Below, piece after piece: positions 8,475-17,097 of a stretch of 64,000 nt of DNA. Position 1 is the first letter of the stretch. Every line of letters starts with the position of its first letter. Origin of the DNA: Johnsonella sp. Its GTDB lineage: Bacteria > Bacillota > Clostridia > Lachnospirales > Lachnospiraceae. The translations under genes and the position numbers were made by a program. The notes under the pieces are model-generated. The model had not been told where the DNA came from and did not search any database. It was given only the letters and a program-made list of their open reading frames with translations. Location: positions 35,978-99,977 of the forward strand of contig JAUMWW010000008.1 of the NCBI GenBank assembly GCA_030529445.1. Reading direction: 5' to 3'.

Positions 8475-8924
8475 ATGGGCAAGATAATGGGTATATGCAT
8501 CAGTCCTCAAAAAGGCACGCGTAAACGGGAAGTGGAAAGCGCCCTCCTGATCCCGGATTTCGGAATAAAAGACGATGCGCATGCCGGAAAATGGCATAGA
8601 CAGGTCAGTCTCCTATCTTATGAAACCAGAGAGGAATTCAGGAGGCAGGGAGCGAAAGTCGAAAACGGCGCCTTCGGAGAAAATTTATTGGTCAGCGGGA
8701 TAGATTTGATCCGTCTTTTGCCGGGAAGCCTGATCAAATCCGGAGATATTGTTTTGGAGGTAACGCAGATCGGCAAGGAATGTCATCAGCATTGTACGAT
8801 ATATCGGGAAATGGGAAGCTGCATTATGCCGACAAACGGAGTATTTGCAAAAGTGCTTGCGGGAGGAGAGCTGAGAAGGGGGGACGAGATAGAGCCATGT
8901 ATAAAACAGGAGTCATCATCTTGA
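8475..8924 (+). CDS. MOSC domain protein
   Basis: This 149-residue protein is a stand-alone MOSC domain: 'DAHAGKWHRQVSLLS', 'NGAFGENLLVSGIDL', 'LPGSLIKSGD', 'GKECHQHCTIY' with the conserved cysteine, and 'GVFAKVLAGGELRRGDEIE'. MOSC domains bind molybdenum cofactor and often donate sulfur through the cysteine, as in the Moco sulfurase C-terminal domain and YiiM. Clostridial operons often place it between moaA and mogA. A good ribosome site 'AGGAGG' precedes the ATG, and the 3' end overlaps mogA by 28 nt. Confidence 0.9.
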   Translation: MGKIMGICISPQKGTRKREVESALLIPDFGIKDDAHAGKWHRQVSLLSYETREEFRRQGAKVENGAFGENLLVSGIDLIRLLPGSLIKSGDIVLEVTQIGKECHQHCTIYREMGSCIMPTNGVFAKVLAGGELRRGDEIEPCIKQESSS

Positions 8925-9406
8925 GCGATAAATCCTATCACGGACTCAGAGAGGATCTTTCCGGTCCCATCATCGAAAAGATGCTGCCGGAAGATAAATT
9001 CAAGCTGGAAAGATCTGTTTTGCTTCCGGATGAAAAAAGCCTACTCCTGCAGGAGCTGATCTATATGGCGGATGAATTGAAGCTGGATCTGATTTTAACA
9101 AGCGGGGGGACCGGTTTTTCTCCCGGGGATATTACCCCGGAGGCAAGCATGGAGGCGGCGGACAGGTCGGCTCCCGGCATAGCGGAGGCAATCCGGGCAT
9201 TCAGCATGAAGCTGACAAAGGCGGCGATGTTCAGCCGGGGAGTCAGCGTGATCCGAAAAGGGAGTCTGATCATTAATCTTCCGGGCTCTCCCAAAGCCGT
9301 GCAGGAAATTTTGGAATATCTGCTTCCCGTCCTTGATCACGGTCTGGAGGTGCTCGGCGGGAGAGCGAGCGAATGTGCCTCTCTTCGGGAAGAGCGGGGA
9401 AAATAA
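8897..9406 (+). CDS. mogA: Molybdopterin adenylyltransferase-like protein (MogA/MoaB)
   Basis: This 169-residue protein has the MogA/MoaB fold: 'TGVIILSDKSYHGLREDLSG', 'LDLILTSGGTGFSPGDITPE', and 'IINLPGSPKAVQEILEYLLP'. It adenylates molybdopterin before metal insertion. The longer reading frame begins inside the MOSC gene; the start at 8897 gives the canonical N-terminus. It ends the moa operon, about 105 nt before modA. MogA and MoaB cannot be separated without a tree. Confidence 0.92.
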   Translation: MYKTGVIILSDKSYHGLREDLSGPIIEKMLPEDKFKLERSVLLPDEKSLLLQELIYMADELKLDLILTSGGTGFSPGDITPEASMEAADRSAPGIAEAIRAFSMKLTKAAMFSRGVSVIRKGSLIINLPGSPKAVQEILEYLLPVLDHGLEVLGGRASECASLREERGK

Positions 9407-9418
9407 GAGGAAAATCAG

Positions 9419-9452
9419 AGCATAAAACAGGAATCCCTTTTTGTTTTATGCT
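9419..9452. promoter_or_regulatory. Perfect inverted repeat between mogA and modA
   Basis: AGCATAAAACA (9419-9429) and TGTTTTATGCT (9442-9452) are exact reverse complements separated by 12 nt. The stem is AT-rich and only a short 'TTTG' follows, so it is a poor terminator but a good operator shape in front of a molybdate transporter. The half-site AGCATAAAACA recurs at 32372-32382, 22 nt upstream of the Mop gene. It may bind a molybdate-responsive regulator; this is inference. Confidence 0.5.
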
Positions 9453-9511
9453 TTGTCATAAAATAAAAAGGAGGTGCTAAGCTGCAATTTTTCCGGAGCA
9501 GCGAAAGAAAA

Positions 9512-10423
9512 ATGAAAAAAAATTATTTGATCAAGGTTTTGGCGGTAGCAGCCGTACTGTCGATGACGGCATGCGGCAATCAGAAGGCGGCTGAGACAGA
9601 GCAGAGCAAAGCGACCGCTCAGGAAGAGCAGAGCACGAAAAAGGAAGAAACAACTCAGGCACAGGCGGATACGGAAGGAGAGAAAGGAAAGGAAGAGGTG
9701 AAGGAGATGGAGAAAGATGCGATGAGGGGAACGGTAAACCTTGCGGCGGCGGCTTCTTTGGAGAAATCTTTTACGGATCGGCTGATTCCCATGTTTAACG
9801 AAAAATACCCCGATATACAGATCGTGGGAAGCTATGACAGTTCGGGAAAGCTGCAGACCCAGATCGAGGAGGGAGCGGAGATAGATCTCTTCTTCTCTGC
9901 GGCGATGAAACAGATGGATGCCCTGAAAGAGGCGGGAATGATGGATGAGCAGAGCATTACGCAGCTGCTTGAAAACAAGATAGTAATGATCGTTCCCAAG
10001 GGAGAGGAGTCGGCATATGCAAAGTTTGAAGACCTGTCGTCTGCGCAGACCATAGCCATAGGAGATCCGGAAAGCGTACCTGCGGGTCAGTATGCCAAGG
10101 AGGCATTGGAGAACCTCGGCATCTGGGAAGCGGTTCTGGCAAAAGCCAGCCTGGGAACCAATGTAACCGAGGTTTTAAACTGGGTGGCGGAAGGAAGCGC
10201 GAATGCGGGCATCGTATATGCAACCGATGCGGCAAAAATGGCGGATAAGGTATCCGTAATCGCGTCGGCTCCGGAAGGCAGCGTCAAGGCTGTCATCTAT
10301 CCGGTGGGTATTTTAAAGGCAAGCAAGAATGCGGAGGCGGCGAAGCTCTTCCTTGAGTTTTTAAAGAGCGAAGAAGCGCTTCAGGTATTTAAGGAGAGCG
10401 GTTTCAGCATTTATCAGCCATAA
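9512..10423 (+). CDS. modA: Molybdate ABC transporter substrate-binding lipoprotein ModA
   Basis: This 303-residue protein has a lipoprotein signal with lipobox 'SMTAC' and a long Glu/Lys/Thr-rich linker to about residue 75. The ModA domain follows: 'LAAAASLEKSFTDRLIPMF', 'YDSSGKLQTQIEEG', 'DLFFSAAMKQMDAL', 'KIVMIVPKG', 'GNIVYATDA'-like 'AGIVYATDAAK', and 'AAKLFLEFLKSEEALQVF'. It captures molybdate (or tungstate) outside the cell for ModBC. The obvious ribosome site (AAGGAGGTG, 9469-9476) lies about 35 nt before the ATG; an in-frame CTG at 9482 sits closer and would add 10 residues. The ATG gives a normal signal peptide, so I kept it. Confidence 0.93.
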   Translation: MKKNYLIKVLAVAAVLSMTACGNQKAAETEQSKATAQEEQSTKKEETTQAQADTEGEKGKEEVKEMEKDAMRGTVNLAAAASLEKSFTDRLIPMFNEKYPDIQIVGSYDSSGKLQTQIEEGAEIDLFFSAAMKQMDALKEAGMMDEQSITQLLENKIVMIVPKGEESAYAKFEDLSSAQTIAIGDPESVPAGQYAKEALENLGIWEAVLAKASLGTNVTEVLNWVAEGSANAGIVYATDAAKMADKVSVIASAPEGSVKAVIYPVGILKASKNAEAAKLFLEFLKSEEALQVFKESGFSIYQP

Positions 10424-10518
10424 AAAAGAGATTTGCCGCGCAGCTGTAAAAAACGCTTCATAATGCAGGGTGGAATCAAAGAATACGGGGAGTCTCGATA
10501 AGACGGGAAGGGATGAGA

Positions 10519-11175
10519 ATGGAAATCAGTCCGGTAATCATTACATTGAAAACGGCATTTACCGCAATTTTTATCACATTTTTTTTAGGGCTCTGCCTGG
10601 CATATCTTGTGGTAAGCATACATTCGGAAAAAGTAAAAGCGATTTTGGACGGGATTTTCACTTTGCCTCTGGTGCTGCCTCCGACGGTCGCGGGATTTTT
10701 TCTCCTCTATATCTTCGGTGCAAAGAGACCGATAGGAATCTGGATCGAGAAAATACTCGGCTACAGGATTGTATTTTCATGGGGGGCGACGGTCTTGGCA
10801 GCGGTAGTGATCAGCCTTCCCCTGATGTACCGCTCGGCGAGGGGCGCCTTGGAACAGGTGGATAAGGATTTGCTCAGCGCCGGGCGGACGCTCGGTCTGA
10901 GTGAAGCCGTAATTTTTTATAAGATTATGCTTCCCTTGGCAAGACCCGGTATTTTATCGGGTGCGGTGCTTGCCTTTACAAGAGCCTTGGGAGAGTTCGG
11001 CGCTACGGCGATGATTGCGGGCAATATTGCCGGAAAGACGAGAACGCTTCCGCTTGCCATATACAGTGAGGTTGCAGCCGGAAATATGGATGCCGCGGGG
11101 AGGTATGTGAGCATCATTCTCTGCCTTTCCCTTTCCGTTGTTTCTCTGATGAATTTGAGGTGGAAAATACGATGA
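10519..11175 (+). CDS. modB: Molybdate ABC transporter permease ModB
   Basis: This permease of about 218 residues has five or six membrane segments and the ModB loop 'GRTLGLSEAVIFYKIMLP' followed by 'GALAFTRALGEFGATAMI'-like 'VLAFTRALGEFGATAMIAG', which contacts the ATPase. 'LPLVLPPTVAGFFLLY' is a ModB signature. It forms the membrane channel of the molybdate importer. I prefer the second ATG (10519), which sits 6 nt after 'GGGAAGGG'; the first ATG at 10513 directly abuts it. The stop overlaps the modC start as ATGA. Confidence 0.93.
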   Translation: MEISPVIITLKTAFTAIFITFFLGLCLAYLVVSIHSEKVKAILDGIFTLPLVLPPTVAGFFLLYIFGAKRPIGIWIEKILGYRIVFSWGATVLAAVVISLPLMYRSARGALEQVDKDLLSAGRTLGLSEAVIFYKIMLPLARPGILSGAVLAFTRALGEFGATAMIAGNIAGKTRTLPLAIYSEVAAGNMDAAGRYVSIILCLSLSVVSLMNLRWKIR

Positions 11176-12209
11176 GCCTTTATGTGGATATCCGAAAAAA
11201 GCTTAGGCATTTCGAGCTCAAGATTTTCTTTAATCTGGAAGATCATCAGGGGATTGCGGGAATATTGGGAGCATCCGGCTGCGGGAAGAGCATGTGTTTA
11301 AAATGCATTGCCGGAATAGAGCGTCCGGACAGCGGAAAGATCATCCTCAATGAAAGAGTGCTTTTTGATTCCGAAAAGAAAATCAATCTCAGCGTGCAGG
11401 AGAGGAATATCGGCTATCTCTTTCAAAACTATGCGCTTTTTCCCCATATCACGATCAGAGAGAATATTATGATGGGGGCAAAGAGGAGCAAGGCATCGGA
11501 GGAAGCACAGGAATATATGAAGCTGCTGAAAATCGAAGAGCTTGCGGAGGCATATCCAGATAAGCTTTCGGGAGGGCAGCAGCAGAGAGCGGCACTGGCG
11601 AGAATGCTGATTTCCAAGCCTGAGCTCATTATGATGGATGAGCCTTTTTCGGCACTGGATTCCTATCTGAAAGAATGGCTTCAACTGGAATTATATGAAA
11701 TTATTACCGCGCTGAAAAAGAATATTCTTCTCGTAACGCATAGCAGGGAGGAAATATACAGGTTTTGCGACAGAATACATATTCTGGAAGAGGGAAGGCT
11801 GGTGGCATGCGGAGCGACCAAGGATATTTTTCACAATCCGAAGAAAATTGCTGCGGCAAGGCTTACCGGATGCAAGAATATCTTGAAGGTGCAAAGGCTG
11901 GATGAGCGGAGCGTATTTGCGGAGGACCTGGGAACAAAGCTTTTGTTCCGGCGCCCTGTGCCGGAGGGCATCACCCATATCGGAGTCCGGGCGCATGATT
12001 TACGGCCGGCAGGAGATTTTGACCGCGATAATATTGTATCCTGCATGAGACCGAAGCTGCTGGATGATCCTTTTGAGCTTGTGATCATCTATGAGAACGG
12101 ATTATGGTGGAAGGTGGCAAGGGATTTTTTTGAACATGAGTACGGAGGGAAGATTCCGGAGAAGATCTATATCCCGGAGGAGGCGGTTTTCTTTCTGAAC
12201 GAAGAATAG
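11172..12209 (+). CDS. modC: Molybdate ABC transporter ATP-binding protein ModC
   Basis: This ATPase has Walker A 'GASGCGKSM', signature 'LSGGQQQRAALARML', Walker B 'LIMMDEPFSALD' and H-loop 'LLVTHSREE'. It powers molybdate import through ModB. A C-terminal regulatory TOBE/MOP-like segment (about 270-345) contains 'IGVRAHDLRP'. The start at 11172 gives an ATGA overlap with modB and a spacing of about 8 nt from 'GAGGTGG'; an in-frame ATG at 11160 is less likely. The operon closes with a hairpin terminator shared with the converging carbamate kinase gene. Confidence 0.93.
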   Translation: MSLYVDIRKKLRHFELKIFFNLEDHQGIAGILGASGCGKSMCLKCIAGIERPDSGKIILNERVLFDSEKKINLSVQERNIGYLFQNYALFPHITIRENIMMGAKRSKASEEAQEYMKLLKIEELAEAYPDKLSGGQQQRAALARMLISKPELIMMDEPFSALDSYLKEWLQLELYEIITALKKNILLVTHSREEIYRFCDRIHILEEGRLVACGATKDIFHNPKKIAAARLTGCKNILKVQRLDERSVFAEDLGTKLLFRRPVPEGITHIGVRAHDLRPAGDFDRDNIVSCMRPKLLDDPFELVIIYENGLWWKVARDFFEHEYGGKIPEKIYIPEEAVFFLNEE

Positions 12210-12238
12210 TGCGGATATATCTCCGCACTACTTTTTAT
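12208..12238. terminator. Bidirectional terminator between modC and carbamate kinase
   Basis: AGTGCGGA pairs with TCCGCACT around a 6-nt loop, followed by a T-rich tail. The stem starts within the modC stop codon. It separates converging operons. Confidence 0.8.
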
Positions 12239-12279
12239 AAGAAGGGATAGCTGATCAAAGTATGCCCGGTGTTGGAGAA

Positions 12280-13221
12280 TCAGAGATGGATTAAGGTTCC
12301 GGTTTTTCCGAGAATGCCATCCTTGGCTTTTTCCAGCAGGGTGATCAATGCCTTTCTGCCCGGCTTGCTCTTTGCAAACTCTATGGCGGCTTCGACTTTC
12401 GGCAGCATGGATCCCGGTGCAAAATGCCCTTCCGCAATATATTTTTCGGCATCCTGAACACTTAAATCGGAGATCCATTCCGCATCAGGGGTATTGAAAC
12501 GAATCGCGACCTTTTCGACAGCGGTCAAAATAATCAGAAAATCCGCATCCAGTTCCCTGGCGAGCAGGCAGCTTGCAAAATCCTTATCGATAACGGCGGA
12601 GGCGCCGTGAAGACGGCTTCCTTCCTTTTGTACCGGAATCCCTCCTCCTCCGCAGGCGATCACGAGATTGCCGCCCTTTACCAGAGAGCGTATCGCATCG
12701 ATTTCCATAATTTCAACCGGTTTCGGAGAAGCGACGACCCTTCGATATCCTCTTCCGGCATCCTCTTTTACCGTATAAGCGTATTTTTTTGCCGCCTCCA
12801 GAGCTTCCTCCCTGCTCATGAAATGCCCTATCGGCTTGCTCGGTTCGTTGAAGGCGGGATCTTTATCATCCACTCTTACCTGAGTGATAATGGTGATTAC
12901 GGGTATATCGGTGATGTTTCTATTCAGGAGTTCCTCCCGAAATGCATTTTGCAGATCATATCCGATATATGCCTGACTCATCGCCACGCAGACGGATAGG
13001 GGAGTATTGGTAAACTTCGGGTTTTCTCGGCTCAGTGCAGCCATCGCATTATCGATCATGCCGACTTGAGGACCGTTGCCATGCGCGACCACGACCTCAC
13101 AGCCCTCCTCCACAAGATCGACAATGGCTTTTGCCGTAGTTTTTACCGCAAGCATCTGCTCCGCCAGGGTCTCTCCCAGTGCGTTGCCTCCCAATGCGAT
13201 TACGATTCGCTTCTTTTTCAT
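12280..13221 (-). CDS. arcC: Carbamate kinase (ArcC/YqeA)
   Basis: This 313-residue amino-acid-kinase-fold enzyme has 'IVIALGGNALG', 'VVVAHGNGPQVGM', 'NLVIACGGGGIPV', 'AVIDKDFASCLLA' and the C-terminal 'FAPGSMLPKVEAAI', all canonical for carbamate kinase. It makes ATP from carbamoyl phosphate and ADP, releasing CO2 and ammonia. It is the last gene of the ygeX-ygeY-ygeW operon, 12 nt after ygeW, so it most likely uses carbamoyl phosphate released during purine breakdown. It has a good ribosome site 'AAGGAG' on the minus strand. This step is the main direct ATP yield of the cluster (known pathway logic). Confidence 0.95.
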   Translation of the reverse strand: MKKKRIVIALGGNALGETLAEQMLAVKTTAKAIVDLVEEGCEVVVAHGNGPQVGMIDNAMAALSRENPKFTNTPLSVCVAMSQAYIGYDLQNAFREELLNRNITDIPVITIITQVRVDDKDPAFNEPSKPIGHFMSREEALEAAKKYAYTVKEDAGRGYRRVVASPKPVEIMEIDAIRSLVKGGNLVIACGGGGIPVQKEGSRLHGASAVIDKDFASCLLARELDADFLIILTAVEKVAIRFNTPDAEWISDLSVQDAEKYIAEGHFAPGSMLPKVEAAIEFAKSKPGRKALITLLEKAKDGILGKTGTLIHL

Positions 13222-13233
13222 TTTTCTCCTTTC

Positions 13234-14427
13234 TCAGCAAAAAATTCTGGAAATATTTTTTGCCGCCGTTTTTTTTAATATTTCCTGCGGATCTTTGAAT
13301 TTGGCAAGGAAGATCATTGCCGCGATAATATAGGGTTTAAAGCTTGCCTGTTTATAGAGGGGAATGCGATAGCGGTCAAATACGGAAGCTTCCACCTCTC
13401 CCTCCTTGCAGCTGACCGTATTGATATCTGCGGGCAGACAGTGGAGATAAAGTGCTTTCTCGTTTTTTGTCAGCTTCATCATCTCCTCGGTACAGCACCA
13501 GCTTTTATATTTTGCGTTATGAGCAAGGAGTTCCTCTTCAAGAGCTTTGATACCTTTTTCATCTCCCCTGCCGTAGAGTTTTGTTCTTTTTTCCATTGCG
13601 GCGTAAGGCGCCCAGCTTTTGGGATAGACGATGTCCGCATCCCGAAAAGCCTCTTCCATCGAATAAATCCGGGAAAAACTTCCCCCTGATTTTTCGGCAT
13701 TTTCCCGGGCAATCTTTTCCACCTCGGGCATGACCTCATAGCCTTCGGGATGTGCGAGAACGATGTCCATACCCATGCGGCTCATCAGTCCGATCACGCC
13801 TTGGGGCACGGAGAGCGGTTTTCCGTAAGAGGGGGAATACGCCCAGCTCATTGCGATTTTCTTTCCTTTCAGATTTTCCACCCCCTTGAATTCGTGGATG
13901 ATATGGAGCATATCCGCCATGCACTGCGTGGGATGGTCGATATCGCATTGGAGATTGACCAGAGCGGGCTTTTGCTCCAGAATGCCGTCGCGATGGCCTT
14001 GCGCCACCGCATTTGCCACTTCATGCATATAAGCATTGCCTTTTCCGATATACATATCATCCCGGATCCCGATCACTTCCGCCATAAAAGAAACCATGTT
14101 TGCCGTTTCTCTTACGGTTTCGCCATGCGCGATCTGTGATTTTCCCTCATCCAGATCCTGAACTTCCAAACCGAGCAAATTGCAGGCGGAAGCAAAGGAA
14201 AATCTGGTTCTTGTAGAATTGTCCCGGAAAATGGAAATGCCGAGTCCGCTTTCAAAAACCTTGGTCGAAATATTCTGCTCTCTCATATAGCGCAGAGCAT
14301 CCGCCAAGGTAAAAACAGCCTCCAGTTCATCATCGCTTTTTTCCCAGGTCAGAAAAAAGTCTCCCTGATACATCTTCTTAAAGTTTAATCCGTTCAGCTT
14401 ATCGATATAATCCTGTAAAGTATTCAT
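13234..14427 (-). CDS. ygeW: YgeW family knotted carbamoyltransferase
   Basis: This 397-residue protein is a carbamoyltransferase paralogue. The phosphate-binding motif is 'STRTRFSFASACNLLG' (about 71-86), then 'KSQIAHGETVRETANMVSFM', 'NLQCDIDHPTQCMADMLHI', 'YSPSYGKPLSVPQGVIGLM' and the C-terminal 'LYLHCLPADINTVSCKEGEV'. YgeW enzymes do not use ornithine as the carbamoyl acceptor. In the anaerobic purine cluster YgeW is thought to cleave or transfer the carbamoyl group of a ureido intermediate to give carbamoyl phosphate for the next gene, carbamate kinase. A 130-nt gap separates it from ygeY, and the ribosome site 'AGAGGA' is 12 nt from the ATG. Confidence 0.95.
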   Translation of the reverse strand: MNTLQDYIDKLNGLNFKKMYQGDFFLTWEKSDDELEAVFTLADALRYMREQNISTKVFESGLGISIFRDNSTRTRFSFASACNLLGLEVQDLDEGKSQIAHGETVRETANMVSFMAEVIGIRDDMYIGKGNAYMHEVANAVAQGHRDGILEQKPALVNLQCDIDHPTQCMADMLHIIHEFKGVENLKGKKIAMSWAYSPSYGKPLSVPQGVIGLMSRMGMDIVLAHPEGYEVMPEVEKIARENAEKSGGSFSRIYSMEEAFRDADIVYPKSWAPYAAMEKRTKLYGRGDEKGIKALEEELLAHNAKYKSWCCTEEMMKLTKNEKALYLHCLPADINTVSCKEGEVEASVFDRYRIPLYKQASFKPYIIAAMIFLAKFKDPQEILKKTAAKNISRIFC

Positions 14428-14557
14428 CTTTGGTACGAATCCTCTTATCCGCTTAAGGAATAGGGATTTTTCTCCTTTCTCTTTCCTAAAGATTCACTTT
14501 GCGAAAGCGCTGAAAATAAGGCTCGGCAAAATAAGAATCCTGATATAAAAGTCGCGG

Positions 14558-15868
14558 CTATTTGCAGTAGCATCCCGGCAACGCCGCATAAACGGCTGCG
14601 CATACGACGAGATCCTGCTTCCATGTTTTTTCGTTCGGCGCATGCGCCTGCGCTTCCGCGCCGGGACCGAAGCCGATGCAGGGAATGCCGTTTCTTCCCA
14701 TAATGGAAACTCCGTTGGTGGAAAAGGTCCATTTATCCGTTAAGGGACGGGCTTGCCTTTCTTCTTTCGTTTCTTCGGAGCCGATGCGCTTTTTGCCGTA
14801 GAGCCCGCAATAAGCCTCTTCCAAAGCCGCGGTTACCGGATGGTCTGCGGGGATAACCCAGGTCGGAAAATAACATTCTATGGGATAAACCAGTCCGGTA
14901 TAGGAGGGGCGGCAATACTCATACATGGATACCTTAAGATCGTTTTTGTATTTTTGTGCCGCAGGAAGTGCTCTGATTTCCTCTAAGCAGCTTTCCCAGG
15001 TTTCGCCTGCCGTCATGCGCCTGTCGAGAGAGACCGTGCAGGAATCGGCAACCGCACAGCGGCTGGGAGAGGTAAAGAATATTTCGGATACGGTGACGCT
15101 TCCCCTTCCGAGAAAGCGAGCCTCCCGATATTGCGGATTGTATTTTTCTTCAAGCATCTTTGCCAGACCTTTGATTGTATTTTTTTCATCCGCATCGTTT
15201 TCGTTCAGCGCGCGGATATCCTGCAAAATATCCGCCATTTTGAAAATGGCGTTATCGCCGCGCTCGGGAGCGGAGCCGTGGCAGCTTACTCCCTTTACTT
15301 CCACCCTGATCTCCATTCTTCCTCTTTGCCCTCTGTAAATACCGCCGTCCGTCGGCTCCGTGGATACGACAAATTCCGGGCGCACCTTATCTTCATTGAT
15401 GATGTACTGCCAGCAAAGCCCGTCGCAGTCTTCCTCCTGTACCGTTCCGCTGACCAAAATGCTGAATCGGTCGCCGAGCATGCCGAGGTCTTTCATGATC
15501 TTTGCTCCGTAGACGGAGGAAACAATTCCGCCGAGCTGATCGGAGCAGCCTCTTCCTCCGATTTCGGTTTCGGATTCGAAGCCCTCATAGGGGTCGAAAA
15601 TCCAGTTTGCCTTATTGCCGATTCCTACGGTATCGACATGCCCGTCGAAGGCGATCAGCGTCTTTCCGCTTCCCATATAGCCGAGGACATTGCCCATGGG
15701 GTCGATATCCACTCTGTCAAAGCCGAGAGCCTTCATTTCTTTTGCGATACGCTCGATATGCCCTTTTTCTCCGGCGCTTTCTCCCGGGATTTTCACGAGA
15801 TCCCTCAGAAATGCGACCATATCTTTTTCATATGCCTCTGCGGCAGACTTAATCTTATTAAAGTCCAT
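14558..15868 (-). CDS. ygeY: YgeY family selenium-metabolism-linked M20 hydrolase
   Basis: This 436-residue M20 metallopeptidase-family enzyme has '[12 protein letters not shown]', '[17 protein letters not shown]', '[11 protein letters not shown]' with the catalytic acidic pair, '[20 protein letters not shown]', '[14 protein letters not shown]' at the dimerisation domain, and a C-terminal '[12 protein letters not shown]' metal-ligand histidine. It should be a two-zinc amidohydrolase acting on an acylated or ureido amino acid rather than a peptide. In the yge cluster it is assigned to hydrolysis of a purine-derived diaminopropionate precursor. A ribosome site 'AAAGGAG' precedes the start, 23 nt downstream of ygeX. 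Confidence 0.94.
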   Translation of the reverse strand: MDFNKIKSAAEAYEKDMVAFLRDLVKIPGESAGEKGHIERIAKEMKALGFDRVDIDPMGNVLGYMGSGKTLIAFDGHVDTVGIGNKANWIFDPYEGFESETEIGGRGCSDQLGGIVSSVYGAKIMKDLGMLGDRFSILVSGTVQEEDCDGLCWQYIINEDKVRPEFVVSTEPTDGGIYRGQRGRMEIRVEVKGVSCHGSAPERGDNAIFKMADILQDIRALNENDADEKNTIKGLAKMLEEKYNPQYREARFLGRGSVTVSEIFFTSPSRCAVADSCTVSLDRRMTAGETWESCLEEIRALPAAQKYKNDLKVSMYEYCRPSYTGLVYPIECYFPTWVIPADHPVTAALEEAYCGLYGKKRIGSEETKEERQARPLTDKWTFSTNGVSIMGRNGIPCIGFGPGAEAQAHAPNEKTWKQDLVVCAAVYAALPGCYCK

Positions 15869-15891
15869 GTTTTTTCTCCTTTCAAGTATTT

Positions 15892-17097
15892 TTATCTTTC
15901 CTTGCCTTCCCAGACAATGGATTTATAAACCTGAGGATCGGTATCTCCTTCGGTGGAAAAGAGGAGCACCCTGGAATTTTGATCCAGTTTCAGAAGCTCT
16001 TTGAGCTCGCTGTATTCCTCCATCAGCATAATGCTCATCAGAGCGCCGAAAGGAGCCGCTCCGGATTCGCCGGAGCAGACCGGAGGATCTCCCTTGATCG
16101 GAGCGGCAAGCATGCGCATCGCTCTGGCATCGATCCAATCCGGCAGTGCGATAAAGGCTTCGACATGATTTTTGAGGATATCCCATGAAATGGTATTTGG
16201 CTCTCCGCAGGCAAGTCCCGCCATGATCGTGGGCATATCACCGCCTACGATCCGGATGCTGCCGTCGCCGAGCTTAGCGCTTTGATAAAGGCAGGCGGCG
16301 GCTTCGGCTTCCACGACAATGATTTTCGGAGGATTTTTCGGATAAAGATTATGCATCATTCCGGCAACCGCTCCGGCTAAGGATCCGACTCCCGCCTGAA
16401 CAAAGACATGGGTCGGGGGCAGGGCGGCAAGCTCTTCAAGCTCTTCGACAACTTCAAGCGCCATGGTTCCGTAGCCCTGCATGATCCAGGTCGGGATCTC
16501 CTCATATCCCTCCCATGCGGTGTCCTGCACCATTACGCCGTGAGAATCCTTGGAAGCGGCTTCGGCTGCCATTCTCACACATTCGTCATAATTAAATTCG
16601 GTAATCCATGCATCCGCATTTTCATCCAGTATGCTTTGCAGACGGGTTTTTGTGCTGCCCTTCGGCATCAGAACCACGGATTTTTGACCGAGCTTATTGG
16701 CTGCCCAGGCAACGCCCTTGCCGTGGTTTCCGTCGGTCGCGGTATAAAAGGTGAGGGAACCGAGTTCATTTAAGACATCTTCGGAAAGCAGTTTTTCATA
16801 GCCAAGCTCCGTGATGCTCCGCCCCGTTTTTTGGGCGATATAGCGGGCGATGGCATAAGAACCTCCGAGCACCTTAAACGCATTCAGTTCGAAGCGATAG
16901 GACTCATCCTTGATATAAAGCTTTTCCAGTCCGAGGTATTGCGCCATTTTCGTCAGGCTGCAAAGCGGAGTTTTGCAATACTGCGGGAAACTTTTATGGA
17001 AGAGTTTTGCCTTTTTGATTTCTTCCCTGCACATTAAGGCAAGCTTCCTGTCCTCGGTTTTTGGCATCCTGTTCATTGCCCATTCCATTGCTTTCAT
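15892..17097 (-). CDS. ygeX: 2,3-diaminopropionate ammonia-lyase
   Basis: This 401-residue fold-type II PLP enzyme has the lysine motif '[17 protein letters not shown]', the pocket '[18 protein letters not shown]', the phosphate loop '[15 protein letters not shown]' and '[16 protein letters not shown]'. It converts 2,3-diaminopropionate to pyruvate and two ammonia molecules, giving the carbon product of purine degradation. The ATG at 17097 has 'AAGGAGGG' 6 nt upstream, and the product starts '[13 protein letters not shown]', typical of the family; the upstream extension of the frame runs into the regulator gene. Its first 104 nt overlap the 3' end of the regulator in another frame. Confidence 0.95.
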   Translation of the reverse strand: MKAMEWAMNRMPKTEDRKLALMCREEIKKAKLFHKSFPQYCKTPLCSLTKMAQYLGLEKLYIKDESYRFELNAFKVLGGSYAIARYIAQKTGRSITELGYEKLLSEDVLNELGSLTFYTATDGNHGKGVAWAANKLGQKSVVLMPKGSTKTRLQSILDENADAWITEFNYDECVRMAAEAASKDSHGVMVQDTAWEGYEEIPTWIMQGYGTMALEVVEELEELAALPPTHVFVQAGVGSLAGAVAGMMHNLYPKNPPKIIVVEAEAAACLYQSAKLGDGSIRIVGGDMPTIMAGLACGEPNTISWDILKNHVEAFIALPDWIDARAMRMLAAPIKGDPPVCSGESGAAPFGALMSIMLMEEYSELKELLKLDQNSRVLLFSTEGDTDPQVYKSIVWEGKER

